Source of the DNA: Onchocerca lupi
Taxonomy: Eukaryota > Nematoda > Chromadorea > Rhabditida > Onchocercidae
Direction: 5' to 3'
Assembly (NCBI GenBank): GCA_028564675.1
Contig: JAOVVO010000129.1
Coordinates: 87,605-151,604 of the forward strand
Length of the DNA stretch: 64,000 bases
Shown here: in pieces, positions 51,401-64,000 of the stretch
How positions within the stretch are numbered: the stretch's first letter is position 1
How the letters are laid out: the number at the start of each line of letters is the position of its first letter
Position numbers and translations under genes: made by a program
Notes under the pieces: generated by a model
The model's input: only the letters and a program-made list of their open reading frames with translations
What the model was told of the DNA's origin: nothing
Databases searched by the model: none

Positions 51401-53488
51401 ATGTTCGTAAAACTTAATAAAAAATTCTCGTAGCTAAAAAATTTATCGAATAATATGAAATTTGCAATGAAAAAGGCAGGAAAAAATGAATTTCAAATTT
51501 GAAGGAAAAAAAGTTTGAATCAATAATCAGTGATGCTTAACGCTGAAATGAAATTAAAAGACGAAATTAAGTATGCAAATAACAGTAAGCTGCAAATATA
51601 AAAATGACATAATTCTGCAAATAGCAAACTGCAGTAGTTAAGTAGCAACAATCAAGAGTATTGTTAAAATTGCAATTGCTTTCATTATAATTTGTGGAAT
51701 ATGACGCTATGCAATAACTTTTGTCTCTGATCTCTAATAATCGATATGACATAAAGAATAATCCAGTGATCAATTTACTTGAATATTCCCTAGTAATTGC
51801 TTGTAACATAGAATTTTATTGATTGATGGAACAGTGATTTTTTGTTTATGTTGCATAAATATGTTATCCAACGAAATATCTTAGTTAATTTTGATAATAA
51901 CACAAAAACATGAGCCAATTTGATAAGAATTCGAGCCTATACATAAAAGATGAATTTTTCCATATAATACTGCTATAATATTTAATGCTAAATAATACTA
52001 ATATTGATTGCTCTTATGTGTTAAACTACTGCAATTGACATGATTCTATTTAGTTGCCAAATTTATATTAATGAAAATAATATAAAAGAAAATATATATA
52101 TGTTTTGCATGTAAATATTTGTATATATGCAAAGGATGCCATAATAAACAAGATGAGAGATCAACGGATGAAGCTTTGAACATAAAAAAAAAAGTTCCAT
52201 TTTTTTTTTTTTTTTACAAAAGTCATGAATTACATGAAAACGATAAAACTTTCAATAATATCCAAAAAGAATTATCAATTTTGATTTTGAAATTAACCTT
52301 CATTTTTAATTTTTAATTTATTTTCATCAAAAGAAGTACAAAGAATGAAGCGAAAAATTAGAAGCCAAAAAGGAAGAAAATGAAAAAATCAATATCATTT
52401 CATCTCTTTATCTATCGCTTTAAGTGTCATGTAATCGATCAAAACAAATCAAATCTCTTCTTTTTTATTTCCTAGATTAAAACATTTCCTTATTTAAGAT
52501 TTTATTTAATTTCGCTCTTACATCCCTACTTCATTTTCCTTCAGCAAATCTAATTTAAGATAAAATTGTGGTTTCATCATTTTTCTTCTTTTTTTTTTTA
52601 GGGAAGGAGAGGGAAGAGAACAGTGAAGGCCTATGAAAATTTCTTAGCTTAAATGAGAGCTGCTGCTAGTCGCTTGCAGTGATGCTTAACAAAGTTTTCT
52701 AATCACATAAGCAACTGTCAAAATCATTTTCATTGAAGCGTTAACTTCAATTAATTAGTAAGTTGCAATATTTCAACATCTTGAAAAAAAAAAAAGCTTT
52801 CATTTGAAATCTGAACTGAAAAAAATTTAATTCCGCAAAAATTTCTTTGGATGTAAAATTGAGGCGAATTCGAAACTTTTACACACCTCTGAACAAAAAA
52901 TCGGATTTTTTTTTTTAAAGCTTAAAATCATCTGAAATTTTTTTGAGATTGGAAATCAACCGAATTGGCTTAGGCTTAGCTGCATTAATAAAGTAATGGC
53001 TATTTCTTAATCATCAAATATAAATCTTTTACAAGGAAAGTTTATGATACTATCTAGAAACCATTTCGCTCAATTTTATTGGAATATAAAAAATTTAAAT
53101 CATAGATTATCTTACATTTCTTTTTTCTAAATTTAATCAAAAAACAAAACCAAAAAATTAATTCCTATGAAAAATACAATGCTTTTTAATGCCTAAATTA
53201 TTCTTCCTTTTTTTTGCGTTGATAAGATGAATAACAATGAATGAGTTGATAAAATTCGACGAAAGAAATGCAAAGAAAGAAAAGAGAAAATGAATAAATA
53301 AATATGATGAAATTTACAAATGAAATCCAAAATTTATGAAAATGATAAGGAAAAAAAAAAAGCAAACAGGAAAATATATAAGAAAAAGAAAAAAAGAGAA
53401 AATTCTATTGACTTTTCTTTTTTCGCTTCAATTCTACATTTTACATCTTTTATCGTTTCATTATTTCGTGTTTAAAACAGATTGTAAA

Positions 53489-55509
53489 TTAATGATTGTA
53501 GGTACTGTTGGTACTTTTGGTATTCCTTTTGAAATCACGCTTCTCCCAACCATTATCTTTTACCATATGCGCCAATTCGATGATAAATTTACCTTCTTTA
53601 TACTTTTGACTAACTTCAAATGCATGTTCCTAAAATTCTATTAGAATAAAATAAACGTTAATTAAAATTACAATTAATTAAAATTATTGAAATGTTGTCA
53701 TATTACATACGTATACTTATTTATATATATATATATATATAATGAATAATAAATATTGGAAAGAAATTTAATAGAAAATTTACATATTTCCAGCCAAGTG
53801 TTGTTTTGCAACATTCACAGTATATATCTGCTACTGCATGAAGGCCAGTTAATAAAACACGTTCTTCTGCTGGTCCACATCCTATATTTACCCTTAAAAA
53901 ATACAAATATTTTCTCATTTTTAATCATATATTTTATGATTGATAATAAAAATAATTTTTTATTCCTGAAAATTTTCAACTTTTTTCTGAATTTTTTTTT
54001 TTTTTGTTTGAAGAGATTCAAAAAAAAGGTAGAAAAAAAATGATCAAGTGATTAGTTTAGATGATTATGATAAGTATATGATTGTTTTAAAAGATATTTA
54101 CATAACTATTTTTAGTAACTTATGATGCATACTATGTAATTCTGCATATCATCAATAATTTTCCGAAAGAGATTTATTATTAGCAAAATGTTTTAATATT
54201 AATTCACTTAAGCAATATGCTAATTAAAATTTCAAACGAATAAATTTGTAAATATTTCAAAGATAATCGAAAATTACTACAAAATGGGATGAAATTACAT
54301 AAAGTTTTTAAAATCTTAAAAACTTTTTGAAAACACTTTAACAAACTTATTTCAAGTTATTCCTCACACTTTATTTTAGAATAATCGATAGAAAGGAATT
54401 GCTAAGCGAAAATTTATTTGAAACACAAAAAAAAAAAAAAAAAGGAACTTACACAGAATTGAACAAATAAGCTTTCCCTTGGCTACCTTGGAAAGACTGC
54501 AAAAAAAAGGAAATGAAATATTTTCCCTCTATTTTTTCGAAACGTCTTTAATTCAATAAAAAATACAATAAATGAAGAAAGAGAAATAAAATTAAAGAAA
54601 AAAAAAACTCAGATATGATGAAATTGCCTGATATAACGATAAAACAATTTTAAAAATGAAAAAGAAATACGAACTAAAAACGAATGATAAACGAATTTTT
54701 TTGAAAAATGAAATTCCGAAATTTGATAAAATGAAGAAAAAATAGAGGAAAAAAAAAACACCTTTGAAATGAGCTCATTATGATTAGCCAAATTTGCACG
54801 ACAATGTACACAGCTATAGGTACGAGCTCCATCTGGCAGGTAAGCCTAAAGAAAGAATTAGAATTAAATAATTGAATATTTCTAATTAACCGAAATGTAA
54901 CTATCATAAAATCAAGTCTAATCATTTAATTTGATCACTTTATATCATTCATGAAATGTATAACAAATTAAATATAACCAATGTAACTTTATAATTTCAT
55001 TTCAATTTCATTTACTATTTAGCTTGACTACTCCATTTTCAATGTCTAGTTATTAATAATTTGAAATGAACTATTCTATTTTACAAACAGAAATAACATT
55101 TTGTGTAAAAATTTCAATTATGAAATTTTCATATAAAATTCCATTTTTATTAAAAAAGTGAAACAAAATTTAACAATTAAAATTCGATAATTTTCAACTA
55201 CGAAGTAAAATAAATGATTTGATGGCAAATATTATGAATCAAAACTTTTGTTGAAAAAAAAAATCATGCATTCATCAAGATTGAATAAGATAATACTAAC
55301 AATACGATTATAATTTGATAGCATTTTAAAATGATCGTAAGAATTCGATCAAATTATTAGATATCAATGATAATTGGAAAAATGATAAACTAAATTATTA
55401 GATGTCAATGATAATCAGAAAAAAAGATCAAAAATATGAATGCCTGAAAAGTTTTCGATCTTTCTTTTTTAATTGGTTCGACAAGTTTAATAGCTGGTAT
55501 TGCAGCCAT
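53489..55509 (-). CDS. YPEL: Yippee-like (YPEL) zinc-binding protein
   Basis: Five minus-strand exons (55444-55509, 54762-54845, 54453-54496, 53784-53892, 53489-53629) join to 444 bases, 147 residues. The core AYLPDGARTYSCVHC, ANLANHNELISKSFQGSQG, YLFNSVVNIGCGPAEERVLL, TGLHAVADIYCECCKTTLGW and EGKFIIELAHMVKDNGW is nearly identical to vertebrate YPEL1-4. The zinc ligands are C34, C37, C90 and C93, giving the exact family spacing CX2C-X52-CX2C. YPEL proteins are small nuclear and centrosomal or spindle-associated factors; their biochemical role is not settled. The N-terminal exon adds about 13 residues before KERSKTFQ, and the C-terminus continues 18 residues past NGW with a Ser-, Thr-, Asn-rich tail not found in human YPELs. 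The first ATG is chosen as the only one giving a short leader; the first intron has a GC donor. Confidence 0.93.
53721..53741. repeat. TA microsatellite in YPEL intron
   Basis: About ten TA units between YPEL exons 4 and 5. Confidence 0.9.
54846..55443 (-). other. Apparent GC-AG intron 1 of YPEL
   Basis: Exon 1 must end after TTTCAG to give the conserved SKTFQ-AYLP join, and the next bases are GCATTC. The acceptor side reads TTTCTTTAG followed by GCTTAC. Shifting the junction within the shared AGGC does not yield a GT donor. The donor is less ideal than GCAAGT. Confidence 0.65.
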
Positions 55510-56105
55510 TAGAAATCTTCGAAATAATCGATAAAAACCACGACAGCAGGACAGAATCCGCTCAATGATGATGATTGTGACAGATTCAACAAATAAAGCA
55601 CAGAAGAATGAATAAGTCGTTCTTGTAGCAATGACAATCTTTTTTTCACGGAAATGAATTCCGTGAAAATTTCGAAATTTCGGAATTCTAAATTCAAACG
55701 CTAGAATATACAGCAAAGGAATTTTTAGTCTCGAAATTCGATGAAATCAAGTGTTGCGATTTATATTTATAATCGTTTTCGGAATCACTATAATAAAAAA
55801 AAAACAAAGAAAGTAATCAGAAAGTGCATTTTTTTATTCAAATAAACATAAATTTTGCACTTAGAAATAATAAGGAAGTAAATCGAGAAAACGGAAGAGA
55901 AAAAAGATAATGAGGAACAAAATTTTTAATCAATATTTAAAAAAAAAGAATTGCTTAATTTTTATAAATTCATATCACTATTACTATGATTCTAATCTTA
56001 ATGGATCAAATAATTATTTGACTTGATCTTTTCAATGGAAACATGAAGTTTAATAATAGCAATAGTAGTAGTAATAATTAATCCATTATCATTAATATAC
56101 CTATT

Positions 56106-56136
<31 letters not shown>
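56106..56136. repeat. ATC microsatellite
   Basis: Ten uninterrupted ATC units. Confidence 0.95.
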
Positions 56137-57884
56137 GTAATAGTTCTAATAGAATAAATAAAACAATATGATATGAATAAAAATCAAAGTTGAATAATAA
56201 ATAGAACATATCCAATTCAAAATAGATAGAGACAGGAAGAAATAGGAAAAATTATAAATATGAAACTTAAATTTAAATAATAGACTTGAAATATTCCAAT
56301 GAAAAAAAAGATATAAAACAGGTAACAAAATGAAATTAATAGAAGGAGGAAAAAAAAGAATTAACAATTGAGTGAACAGAGAATGAGAAGAAAAAAGGAA
56401 ATGAAGAAATTGAATTTTTATTGACGCTAAAAAAATATATATTACGAATTACTAAAATAAAGCAATAAAAATTTCAACTTAAGAATAATTTAGTTGCAAG
56501 AAAAAGAAAATAAAAATAAAAAAGAAAGAAAGGAGAAGAATGGTATTAAAAGAGTAAATTACATGCATTATGCAGTATGCATGCATGTAAAACATGCAAT
56601 ATTAATGCAAATAAATATGGAATACATAATATTATGTTAATTTATTGCTTAATTAAGATGAATATAATTATTATTAATATATTAGATGTTACAATCTAAG
56701 CAAATAACAAATTTATGTAAATAAATAAGCAAGATTATTTAACTCAAAAATGATAATTTCGAATATTTGTGAATAAACAATTAAGAATTTCATATAATTA
56801 ATATCATATAATATAATGTAATGATACTAGTGTTAATAATATAAGAATATTTGATTATTTTCTCTTTTTCTATTTTAAATCAAAATTTTCATTCAGAATT
56901 TTTAAATCTTTGATTAAAATTTCCAAATCCAGTTTTTTTTTTTTTTTTTTTGAATTAATGTTATTGATGAAAATTTTTGATAATATAAACTTATTACAAA
57001 TCAGTGATGCAAAGACTGGATGACGTAACTTTCATGAAAATAAGATGGAAATTTGATTGGAGAAGTAAAATACGTCAATGATTGAAAACAAAAATATTTT
57101 TAGTAAAAATTAATTAACAAAGGCTAATAGCGAAAATTAATTACTGAAAGCTGCTAAGGTTTACTGTAATTAAATTTTCTAGCCGTGATGAATTATTATA
57201 TCATTTAAAATAAATCGATTAAAATAAAATTTCGATTTATTTGATTTATTTAATTTTTTTCATACAACAGTTGAGCAATTTTAGCTTGCTTCATTTCAAT
57301 TTGATATTTACTTCCTCATTTCAAAATTCAAATAATAATCTAAAATCAATTTATTTAATATAAATAATATATGAAGATCAATGAGTAAATCGGATATTTT
57401 TTTTTTTAGCATTTTTTTCAAATTAAAATAATTCACTCTGAAGCTTAACTTTCATAAATAAGGTTTACGAATGTTTTTTTTTTCAAGAAAATAATTTAAT
57501 ATAATACTCTCAATTAATGCTTTAACATTATTAATAATTGCAAATAACAATGCCAATAATAGTAATGATAATATTAATGAAATAAGAAAAAATTATTGTT
57601 GAATGTAATGGCAATATAATACTTCTATATTCTTTTATTTATTATTATTATTTATTTATTTATTTTCGACAGTATTTTCTAATATTTCGAACTTGATTTA
57701 TTCGAATTTTTTCATACATAAAAAAACGAAAAATATGATAAGAAAAAATGATGAAATTTTATTGGTATGATCAAAAAAAAAAAAAAAAAAAAAAATGAAA
57801 TGAGAAAATGTTGTCATTTTGGAAAAATAATTAAATAAATTAACTTTAAATAATAAGTAATACAATGCTTTAAGTAAATTTTAG

Positions 57885-58052
57885 AATAAATGATAAAATG
57901 AATAAAGAATAAATAATAAAATGAATTTAGCTTTAGAGTAAATAATAAAATTAATAAAATGAATTAATTCTAAAATAAATAATGAAATGAATTAATCTTA
58001 GAATAAATAATCAAATGAATTAAATGAAATTTTTGTCATTTTAGAATAAATA
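57885..58052. repeat. Diverged tandem repeat, unit about 33 bp
   Basis: TTAGAATAAATAATAAAATG followed by AATTAA-like sequence occurs five to six times with small changes, the last copy after a GTCATTTT insertion. Confidence 0.7.
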
Positions 58053-59108
58053 ACAAATAAACAAAAAATAGAAAATTTGAAACAAAAGATGAGAAGAAGT
58101 TAGGAAGAAGAGAAATGAAATGATCAGAAATCAAAATGAAATGCTTCATTTTCACGAAACATATCATCACATCAATTTACTTTACACAATTGAGTAAGAC
58201 ATAAACAATACAGGTGGCTATTGAGGAGAAGGATTTATGTAAATACTTCTGGCAACAAACTTTCATCTCAAAATTTTCAAAATTATTATACATTTTGAGA
58301 AAATGTAAGAATAAACAACAGCGTAATATTCAATATCATCATTGTTGATAATTTAATCACTAATCAATCCAAACAAATATTTCAATTCGGATTATTTGAT
58401 CTTACACTATGACTAGAGAGAATTGTAAAAATTATATTTCCTTTAATATTATTATAAAAATGTAATAACTGCAATTTTCGACCTACTATATACATATTTA
58501 TTTAGGAGAAAAGAAATTGATAGATGTGTGCTGATAAAATAATGATCGAATGGAAATTAAATAAATTGAATTGAATTAGATTAAATTGAATTATTTTTGA
58601 AAGGAAATGATAAAATAATTTTATCAATAGCATAATTAAAGGAAAGATAAGAATGTTATGATTGTGATAACAAATGGATATAATTATAATATGGAAAGCT
58701 TAAATTTTGATTAAAAATTTTTCTAAGATTTTTAAACTCCTTTCAGTAACTCACTTTTTTTCCGCTTTATAGTTAGGAAAAATACCATTGTTTTTAACTA
58801 ATTTACATAATTCATAAAAATTCATCAAAAATTAATTCAATTTTTGCGTCATTAATTTTGAATTTTGAAAAACAAAAAAACAAATTTCCCAATTCTAATA
58901 CTAAAATTTCCGGAAATTTTTACTAAAAGAAAATAGGAGCAAAAGAATCCCAAATATTATATCTTAGTTCTAAAAACTTATTAATTCTCCCTAATTATTT
59001 TGTTACTAATGTCATTTATTTGTATTAATTAATTGCCATATGCACCTGACAATCTAATTTCAACAAAATTTTCATCCTATTACTGAAAATTCTGAGCAAA
59101 ATATGAAC

Positions 59109-59127
59109 TTACGTCACATATGCAAAT
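59109..59127 (+). promoter_or_regulatory. CRE-like core next to an octamer motif
   Basis: TTACGTCACAT overlaps into ATGCAAAT at 59120-59127, about 3.6 kb upstream of the YPEL start. CREB/ATF and POU factors bind such motifs in animals. The match is exact for both, but chance cannot be excluded. Confidence 0.3.
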
Positions 59128-61284
59128 TAATATTTACCCGAGAATAGATAAAAATTGTAAAATTGAAGTGAAGAATTTATTTATGCTACTAAAATCAATA
59201 AATTATATAGGGAGCATATAAAAATAAATTTAATCCTAGTCATTTCATTTATTCTATGTGCATATTTCTTAATTAACCAATAATTATAAATAAGTAAAAT
59301 AACGTTAACAATTATGGATGGATGAAAAGAAGATTAATTTTAAAAATCGATTGAAAAAGGAAAAAAAAAGTTGTAAAATTGGAAAAATGCTAGAAATAAT
59401 TAGAAATGGGGAAAAGAAAGAAGGAAAGAAAATTGAAAAGATATAGATGAAACGATGAATAAAGCAAGAAAAGAAATTTTCCTTCTTTTTATTTTGTGAC
59501 AAATAAATCAATTTACTTACAAAATTCATTTGCTTTAAATTTTATCGAGAAAAAAGAAATGAAAAAAAAAAAGGACATAAAGTATGAATTATTTATCAAC
59601 TGATACTAATCATCTTTTTTCTAATTTTTCGTCTTTCATTTTTGAAACAATTAATAAAGGAAAAAGAGTGGGAGGGAAAATTTTGAAACTTTCAAACAAG
59701 TTTTGGTCCTCTCGAAAGATGATGAAAAGTTCGAAGGAACAGCGAAGACAGGAAATCGGAAAAGATGAGAAGTCAAATAAGTATTTGCTCGAATTTTGTC
59801 ATATTTTTCAATTTTTTTATTTTTTTTTTTCACTTACATCCATCTACTTGTTTGTGGGAATGAAGAAGAAAAGATCGATTTTTCAACGATTTAAAAATTC
59901 ACAAAATTTCAAAATGATAGTAAATCATAATTTTACACCATAAATACTATAATTTGACTTGCGAAATGTTTTTATAATTGTAATAATTAATAAATAATAT
60001 AGCTAATTAAAATGCAAAATGAAAGTAGGATAGTAAAAAGATAAAAAGAAGAAAGATTAAAGTGAAAAATAAATTCTTGAAATTTAAAATATTTGACTAG
60101 CGATTCCAGTTCAAATTCTAATAAAAATAATAATATATGCAACCAACAAATTGTAGTAAATAATAATTAATAATAATGCATGATAAAAATAGCAATGATA
60201 ACAATAATAACAATCAAACCAGAATTTCTTCTTTTTTAATACGGCATTAATGCTACTTTAATTTCTGATTACATTCGGCAATATAAAAATCCTTGTAATT
60301 ATTGATTTAATATTAATAAACTTCCGATGAATGAGCTTAACTTCCTCACTCATATAAATCGATCATTCAATTGTTCTTTTAAATATAATTTTCGAATATT
60401 TTTGAATTTTTCAAATATAATCCAAAAAGAAGAAGGAAGAAACAAAATCGAAATTTTTTCAAATAAATGAAATATGACATTTTCGCATTATTCGCAAGAT
60501 TTTTCTCCTTTCTTTACCTCCAGTTTTGTTTTCAACAATTACAAAAATTGAAATAGTTCGATTCGCCTGTTTTCCTTCCCAATTAAATTCAAAAAAGAAA
60601 ACAGCACCTATTATATTGTAAATGAAGAAGAAAATTTAATAAAAAAGAATGAAACAAATTGATGAATTTTTTCTTTTTAATTAAAAGAAAACAAGTCTAA
60701 CAGATTATAGGAATTAGAGAAAATATAATTGAAGAAATGAAATAATTTAATGAAAGATTTTTAGTTTTTGCAATAATCAAATTTAAATTATAAAGCAGAA
60801 TTTTAAATTCATTTTTTTTTTCAAATAAAACAAACAAGTATTACTGGTAATTTCTGTATCTATATATATATATAATTTTCAGAAATGAAAAATTATTGAT
60901 AAACAAAGAGAAAAAAAATTTAGTCTACCCAATAAATAAAACTAATCAATAAGTGTTAAAAAATGAGAAGAAAAAATCTAATCAGTAAATCTGAAAAAAT
61001 TAGTAAATTTCAATTTGATGGAAAAATTATTGCTAAGAAATATTTAATCGATAAAATTTCATGAAATAAATAGAAGGAAGTAAAGATGAAAAAGCAAAAT
61101 AAAAAAATAATAAAAATTATCCATTTCATTCGTTATATGTTTTTATCTAGTAATATTATCATCAATCATTCATTCATTTTACCTCATTTTCTTTGTCAAA
61201 AATAAGTAAAAATAAGCATAATAACATTAACAGTAATTGATAATATTATCAATTAATAATAATATCATTATTATTATTAATAAT

Positions 61285-61400
61285 ACTAACAACAACAACA
61301 ACAAAAATAACAAGAATAACAATAACAACAACAACAAAACAACAACAAAGCAACAAAACAACAACAATAACAACAACAACAATAGCAATAACATCAATAG
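61285..61400. repeat. CAA/AAT microsatellite
   Basis: A run of CAA, ACA and AAT units with few interruptions. It makes a poly-Asn frame on the + strand and a poly-Leu frame on the - strand, neither of which is a gene. Confidence 0.9.
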
Positions 61401-64000
61401 CAAGGACAATAACAATGGCAATAATTGCAATAATTATCAAACACAACGACCATCATAATTCCATCCTTTTCATTTGCCTTAAATTTCCTTCCGTAAATGA
61501 TTGGAAATGAAAAAATACGAAATATTGATTACTGATTTTCTCTTCTTTCTTCTTCAAGTCATTTCAATCTCCAGTCTTTTTAAATATATATATTGCATTC
61601 TTTTATTCTTATTATCATAAATAATCAGTTATCAGTATGCAAATTTTGCATGCTAATAAATTCGAAAAAATGAGGTTGTGGAAGAAAAAACAGAAGAAAT
61701 CATCTCTTCATCGATCGCATAAATATGAAAAAATTATGCATCGTAAATTACTGGATGACGAAAAAGTGAAAATTTTTATGAATTAAGTTTCGTTAAATTT
61801 CTTATAAAAAAACAAAAGGAAGGTAAAAATTCCTAAAAAAAAATATAAAAAATTGGTGCTAATTAATAATAATTAATATCCAATCGATAGCAGCATTATT
61901 ATTATTTTTCATTCTTTCAAAGTTTATCTTCTCTTACAACTATATTAAAATAAAGGTAAAAATTTGAAATTAATTAGCTTAATCATATCTCTTTCCCCAT
62001 TCTCTTCATTCTTATTTTTGAATTATAAATTAACTTTCAATTTTTTCTGTTAAGAATTAGAATTAAATTTCTTTCTTATTTTCAAACTGTAAATTTCAAA
62101 TTTTCGATTTTTATTAAGAATTAGAGTTAAATTTCTTTTAAGAGTTTTGGGAGTTTCTTATTAAAAAAAAAAAGCAAATTTACTTTCTTTCATTTTAAAA
62201 AAGCTTAAAGTTTCAGGTTTTTTTCGGAATTTTAAATAATTATTTTATTTTTTTTTCTTTTGGTGAAGTTTAAAATAAAACAAAAATGATAAATAGCAAA
62301 GATAAAAAAGTTTGTTTTTTTAGCTCCTGATAAATTAGCACTAATAGATTTTAACTTATTTACAAAAAAAAAAAAAAAAAGTAATAATTGATATTGTTAA
62401 AGAAAAAAGGAAAAAATTTTTAGCCAAAACAAGTATAGATAATAGAAAAAAATTATTTTTCAAAATAGATTAATTGAAATTTTTAAAACAAAAAAGAAAA
62501 CTTTTTTGAAAAAAAAAAAGAAAAAAGAATGAAAAGGAAGGATGAAAATAATAAACAAAATAGATTGATGAAGTGGACGACGAAAGAATAAGACGAAACA
62601 GATAGGTTATGATAATAATGGTAATAATGTTGTTGCCAAAATTTATTATTGTTTACATTTACGACGTATACATTTGAATGTAAATAGGCAAGACGAGTTA
62701 TTTATGAGGGAGAAAGAAAACTGAAGAGAGGAAAAGAATAATAATAAAATCGGATGATGACGATTGGTGACAATTGATATAATTTAGTGAAAATGAGAAT
62801 TTGGCCAAAAATGAGGTCAACTTGGGGAAGACAAAGAAAAAAAGGAGATAGAGGAACAAGAGTAAAAGGTCAAAAAGTAGAATGAATTATTTTTTTTGCT
62901 AATCAAATTAATTTAATAGTTCTTGATTAAAGATAATTAAATTTTAAGAAATATGAAAAATTTATTTCAGGAATTTTATTCTGATGCCATAATTAATAAG
63001 TAAATTATTCCACTAACAATTATTAATTGAATTTAATCATAGCTTTTTTATCATATATGGTTATATTGATGATTTAATTACACATGTTTGCCAGACGAAG
63101 TCAGATATCAATTTCTAATTAAAAATTAAATTAAATAAATATTGGGATAAATATAAAATATTCAGGAAATATGAGAGATCTATTCCGGAATTCCGTAATG
63201 TATGATTGAAGTAATGAACGAATAATGAAATGATTAAGGAAATAAAATTATATTTTTACACCATAATAAATTCATCATTAATCAAATGATTTGGAATAAT
63301 TTTATGCTTGTTAAATTAATTATTACAATTATCATAGATATTTGTTTTAACCATTTGTATCATCCGTTTTTCTGGATGACATGTGCATTCCGAATAAAAA
63401 TATGGTGCATATTTGGATGATTAAGTATTTGGAAAGATGCCATAATTAACTATTCCGTCAAGAATCACTAATTGAATTCAATCATAGGTTGTTTACCACA
63501 TAATGATCGAACTGTATATGTTTATCAGACAAAGTTATTTATCAGTTGAAATGGATTTATTTGATCTTTAACTTTTGACCTCACATTCTTTTTCAGCAAA
63601 AATTAAAAAAAATTTTTCTTTTGCCGAAAATTTATAAATAATCTAGAAATAACTAATAGAATGTGATGAAAAATATTCGTCATGTCATATTTGATTTATA
63701 CGTGCATGATTTTTAAACATAGCAAAAATATCAAATTCGTTTGAAATTTAGAAATTTTTCATTTTTTTTTTTCAAAATGTTATAATATTCAGTTAGTTAA
63801 AAAAAAAGATATTATTATCTGTAAGTGGTAATATTAAATGCATATATATTTATTAAATTTAGAAGGAAAAATGTATATTTTAGAAAATCTTTTAGTAAAA
63901 AAGTATAATCTATTAGAAATCTTTTATTAAATTAACCTAAAAGATTTTAAAAAAAAAGTTAAGCTTGAGAAACAGGAATTATTGATAGTATATATATATA

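Larger units (their letters stand above)
43791..53488. other. Gene-free AT-rich region upstream of, or beyond, YPEL 3' end
   Basis: No exon was recognised on either strand. The region contains a minisatellite near 45.6 kb, a small duplication near 45.9 kb, an inverted-repeat element near 48.3 kb and short inverted repeats near 48.95 and 49.0 kb. Short open frames here have no coding character beyond base composition. Confidence 0.6.
55510..64000. other. Gene-free AT-rich region upstream of YPEL
   Basis: No coding exon was recognised on either strand in 8.5 kb. The sequence just left of 55.72 kb stays open on the minus strand past the YPEL start but reads as a composition frame. Microsatellites at 56.1 and 61.3 kb, a 35-bp tandem repeat at 57.9 kb and a motif cluster at 59.1 kb are listed separately. 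Confidence 0.6.

Noticed and set aside
55405..55716. Longer N-terminus for YPEL using the frame open up to 55716
   Set aside because: The extra 70 residues have no counterpart in YPEL proteins, and the ATG at 55509 gives a normal-length leader.
59584..59943. 119-codon + frame
   Set aside because: Longest frame in the right-hand desert but Lys/Phe/Ser-dominated, crosses T-runs, and reads open on the opposite strand too; no family match recognised.
61227..61458. Poly-Asn and poly-Leu open frames on opposite strands
   Set aside because: Both arise from the CAA/AAT microsatellite.
1..64000. CRISPR array, bacterial operons, rRNA genes
   Set aside because: Spliced eukaryotic genes throughout; no regular short palindromic repeats with unique spacers and no rRNA-like sequence seen.

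Overview
The window is a strongly AT-rich eukaryotic (nematode) nuclear segment. The evidence is small exons bounded by very uniform TTTTCAG-type 3' splice sites, splice-acceptor-like sequence directly before several start codons (as expected for spliced-leader trans-splicing), and protein sequences that are clearly metazoan. The base composition and the many diverged tandem repeats would fit a parasitic clade III worm such as a filaria, but that placement is inference. No bacterial operon, CRISPR array, tRNA or rRNA gene was seen.

Genes lie in the first 27 kb and again near 54-55 kb. (1) 2.1-11.06 kb, + strand: the 3' twelve exons of an AGAP/centaurin-gamma ArfGAP (nematode cnt-2 type), with a split PH domain, an ArfGAP zinc finger and ankyrin repeats; its GTPase part lies left of the window. 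(2) 12.18-14.26 kb, - strand: a complete five-exon TMEM147 gene, a subunit of the ER multipass-translocon BOS complex. (3) 15.65-24.02 kb, + strand: a HELQ-type DNA-repair helicase whose 23 exons join in one open frame of 875 codons. (4) 24.59-26.58 kb, - strand: a three-exon gene for an unrecognised 210-residue protein with one C-terminal membrane segment. (5) 53.49-55.51 kb, - strand: a five-exon Yippee-like (YPEL) zinc-binding protein. All exon joins were derived by hand from splice signals, reading phase and family conservation. The genes have unrelated housekeeping or regulatory roles; AGAP/TMEM147 and HELQ/TM protein are tail-to-tail pairs, and TMEM147/HELQ are head-to-head across a 1.4-kb spacer.

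The remainder, 26.6-53.5 kb and 55.5-64 kb, is essentially gene-free. It holds homopolymers, microsatellites, several families of diverged tandem repeats with 35-220 bp units, inverted repeats and one probable Helitron locus near 42.3-43.8 kb, where a hairpin-CTAG 3' terminus abuts a TCTATATAAATAAAAATG 5' terminus.

The points most worth following up are the head-to-tail Helitron junction and the non-AT-like, internally duplicated sequence after it; a 24-bp hairpin at 31.54 kb; a perfect 15-bp palindrome carrying octamer motifs on both arms between TMEM147 and HELQ; two apparent GC-AG introns, in AGAP and YPEL; and the unrecognised membrane protein.
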